From the NCBI GenBank assembly GCA_954871525.1, contig OX940860.1, positions 22,662,001 through 22,726,000 of the forward strand: 64,000 nucleotides of DNA, read 5' to 3'. The translations under genes were made by a program, and so were the position numbers. Below, piece by piece: positions 61,322-64,000 of the stretch (its first letter is position 1; every line of letters begins with the position of its first letter). The notes under the pieces were generated by a model. That model was not told the DNA's origin. It was given only the letters and a program-made list of their open reading frames with translations, and made no database searches. Origin of the DNA: Parietaria judaica. Taxonomy: Eukaryota; Streptophyta; Magnoliopsida; Rosales; Urticaceae.

Positions 61322-61869
61322 TGTTGGATCCCAATTCACGGATCTGCAAAGAACACGAATAACACCAAAAGAAATCGAACCAAAAAATAAAGGACACAAA
61401 CTTTTGGGAGAAGAAATTCTCTTGATTAATAATCGAAGGCAATATACAAGAAGATAAACTCAAAATTCTAATGGACTCTACCTCTATTACAAAGTGTACA
61501 ATGCTAGGTTTATATAGCCTCTCATAGGCGAAACCCTAGCTACCCAAATCGCACAAAATCAGGAAACTACCCTAAATAATTTTGCCGAATCTTTGACTTG
61601 ATTTGCTTGCTCCTCAAGCTACGCGTCTTCCTTTCTGGGTAGAGTTTCCTTTTCCTGCCCGGACAGTCTCTCTGTCCCCGAGCTGACCTGCTCGTATGCT
61701 CCGGGCTGAGCTTGCCTTCTATCCGGACGTTCTGCTCGTGTTCACCCGAGCTGGGCTGAACGGCTGTCCGTCTTCTGTTCTGGTCGGTACCCGGGCTGAC
61801 TCCTCGCAAGTGTTTCTGCCCGTCCTGGGTTCTGGTCGTCACCCGGACTAAGTCAAGCTTAAGCTCACA
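61322..61869 (-). repeat. 5' LTR of the older Copia element
   Basis: 548 bp; diverged copy of 56447-56997. The same ~90-codon frame seen in the 3' LTR is open here too (61842-61567). Confidence 0.9.
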
Positions 61870-62617
<748 letters not shown>

Positions 62618-62625
62618 TATAAATA
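62618..62625 (+). promoter_or_regulatory. TATA box of the double prolamin-like gene
   Basis: TATAAATA, 74 bp upstream of the start codon, followed by the leader motif cgaatcacagagcgact that is also found before the copy at 32150. Confidence 0.65.
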
Positions 62626-62691
62626 AGTGATAAGATATTCCTCCCGTTTTCAATTCCGAATCACAGAGCGACTTTGTGCAGAAAGAGAAAA

Positions 62692-63183
62692 ATGAAGAAG
62701 GTTACAATATTCCTTGCGGTTCTAGCTCTAGTGACGGCGCTGAGTCCGACCGGCTCCGAGGCTCGATATTGGGGGGTTTGCAGGGGCGCACTGTTCAGCG
62801 CTTGGGGCGCTTGCAGGGGCGACCCCTCAGGGGCGGAATGCTGCAGCGCAGCGGGCGATGTGGCGGAGCAGTGTCCCCGGTTCTTGAGCTGGGGGTGGCT
62901 GGGCCGAGTCAACGCCAGATGCGAGGCCGACAACACTCCGGTGGCGCCCACTCCTCCTTCTCCGAGCAGCTCGCATCCGAGGATGAGTTGTGATCGAGGC
63001 GAAGTGATAAGAGATTGCTTGAAGGAGATCGGGCCATTCGTAGGAATGGGTAAGGCGATTAGCCGCGGGTGTTGCAAGAGCATCGTCCATCTCATCGACG
63101 AATGTCACACCGGCTACGATTTCTATACGCACAACGCCGAACTCTGGAAGAAGTCCCATGACTACTGTGTCGCTCACTATTAA
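62692..63183 (+). CDS. Secreted cysteine-rich protein with two prolamin-like modules (163 aa)
   Basis: Single-exon gene. Signal peptide MKKVTIFLAVLALVTALSPTGSEA (cleavage near 24). Twelve cysteines form two sets of six: 30, 41, 50, 51, 61, 77 and 100, 109, 127, 128, 138, 159. Both sets contain CC-x9-C. The second module (SCDRGEVIRDCLKEIGPF...ISRGCCKSIVHLIDEC) fits the plant prolamin-like / ECA1-gametogenesis-related family, which includes egg-cell EC1 proteins with six cysteines. A Pro/Ser linker (81-94) joins the modules. The start was chosen because it gives the signal peptide and matches the paralogues; a codon upstream in frame is not ATG. Function unknown; family members are secreted, often in reproductive tissue. 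Broken relatives lie at 32150, 52630 and 63391. It is not a standard EC1 because there are two modules. Confidence 0.82.
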   Translation: MKKVTIFLAVLALVTALSPTGSEARYWGVCRGALFSAWGACRGDPSGAECCSAAGDVAEQCPRFLSWGWLGRVNARCEADNTPVAPTPPSPSSSHPRMSCDRGEVIRDCLKEIGPFVGMGKAISRGCCKSIVHLIDECHTGYDFYTHNAELWKKSHDYCVAHY

Positions 63184-64000
63184 TCTATTCGTATGTTTTA
63201 ATTTATTGGTTGGACGATTTTCTTTATTTCATTTTATTTTTTTTAGAATTATATCCATGTTTTAGGTTTGATTTTGAATTATATCATTGTTTTAGGTTTC
63301 ATTTTTTCCGCACTCGAGTTCTGGCCTCTTGTTTTATGATGATATATTATTAATATTAGTTTCTCTTGAAAATGGAAGGCTATAGCACTTAGCTGGGGTT
63401 TCTTGGCCGAGCCAACGCCAGTGGTCTCTCAAATGCCAGCGGCTGGAATCTGAAATTCCGGTAAAAATCCGAAAAAAATCTAGAACCTGGATTTTTCCAG
63501 AACTGGTTCCGGATTTTTGGAAAATCCGGATTCCGGTTTTTCTTTTGTCCAATCTCAACCGTTGATATTTTTTATTCGACAGTCTATTTAAAAACTAAGA
63601 AAAATTAAAATACGGAATGAAAACAGAACCAAATATTGGGTTCCGGATAAAAACCGGAATCAGAATTTCTAGTTCCGAAAAAATCCGGAATTTTCTGATT
63701 TTGGTTTTATTTAGAGCATTATGCCAGGCCAACAATTTCGGAGGCCTCACCAAAAAAATAAAATAAAGCTTTTTATTTAATATTTAACCTATAAAAATAA
63801 AACTTAATATTCTAAATACAAAAAATATTATAAATCAACTACTAAAAATATATTTTTACCTTCATCTTACAAGATAGTTCAAGAAGAATCAACTCAAAAG
63901 CCATTTTAGGGAAAATAATTTTAATCACGTTTTTATCTAGCATTGTTCTATGGGCGCCTTTCAAATATTGCTTAATGGGTCAGTATCTAAATTGACATAT
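63184..64000. other. Downstream flank with a gene fragment and a CCGGA-rich repeat patch
   Basis: 63391-63421 (agctggggtttcttggccga then gccaacgccag) matches the SWGWLGRVNAR codons of the gene just upstream (62886-62920), a short relic of another copy. At 63450-63700 many copies of ggaaaatccgga / ttccggtttt in both senses suggest the subterminal part of a decayed non-autonomous DNA transposon, perhaps hAT-like; ends not found. Confidence 0.45.

Larger units (their letters stand above)
56447..61869 (-). mobile_element. Full-length older Copia retrotransposon with diverged LTRs
   Basis: LTRs of 551 bp (56447-56997) and 548 bp (61322-61869), TGTTGGATCCC...CTCACA. Primer site tggtatcagagc on the minus strand (61319-61308) and purine tract acgggggagaa (57007-56998) are both present. 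By eye the LTRs differ at a few dozen positions including small indels, so it is much older than the element at 43.5-49.6 kb, yet the polyprotein is still open. The flanking 5-mers do not match (tgtat left, gtgcc right). A TATA box lies in the LTR (ctatataaac on the minus strand near 61520). Confidence 0.93.

Overview
This is a piece of nuclear chromosome from a flowering plant, probably a eudicot. The evidence is spliced genes with GT-AG introns, AT-rich intergenic DNA, a plant-type Argonaute, a PDAT acyltransferase, a plant GDSL lipase, secreted prolamin-like cysteine-rich proteins, Copia retrotransposons primed by initiator tRNA-Met, a Cassandra-type LTR and a tRNA-derived SINE. I cannot name the species from the sequence.

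Layout. 1-5282 holds the 3' part (20 exons, 822 residues) of an AGO5-like Argonaute on the plus strand. 7140-10685 is a complete 10-exon A1 aspartic protease on the minus strand. 10.9-28.1 kb is a long gene-poor stretch holding a 927-bp solo LTR (16599-17525) whose U3 carries 12 head-to-tail GC-rich hairpins, and a SINE with a 16-bp target duplication (26336-26542). 28101-31202 is a complete 6-exon PDAT gene. 32.1-32.6 kb is a broken paralogue of the small secreted protein gene found intact at 62.7 kb.

33.1-42 kb is nested transposon DNA: a large LTR (33114-36808, target duplication AATAG), inside it a second solo LTR (34602-35859, GAACT) related to the hairpin LTR, then an eroded Copia element that kept both LTRs (36849-40614, CCAAT), then a truncated Copia LTR with its primer-binding site. 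43469-49602 is a young, apparently intact Copia element with 733-bp LTRs that I cannot tell apart by eye. It sits between the TATA box and the start codon of a 5-exon GDSL esterase/lipase gene (49628-51386).

51.4-64 kb is a second transposon cluster: a Cassandra-like LTR with a 5S-rRNA-derived segment, a tRNA-like SINE head, a pair of inverted ~25-bp tandem arrays, LTR debris, and an older Copia element with an open polyprotein frame (56447-61869). Within and beyond this cluster are a truncated copy (52630-52764) and the intact copy (62692-63183) of the small secreted protein family. The intact protein has two consecutive six-cysteine prolamin-like modules.

The host genes are not an obvious pathway. 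Argonaute acts in small-RNA silencing, PDAT in seed or pollen oil synthesis, and the protease, lipase and cysteine-rich proteins are secretory. AGO5 relatives and prolamin-like proteins are often reproductive, which is a theme rather than evidence of a joint system. Most of the novelty lies in the transposable elements and what they did to neighbouring genes. All exon boundaries were read by eye from splice signals and family alignment; reading frames close exactly for all four spliced genes.
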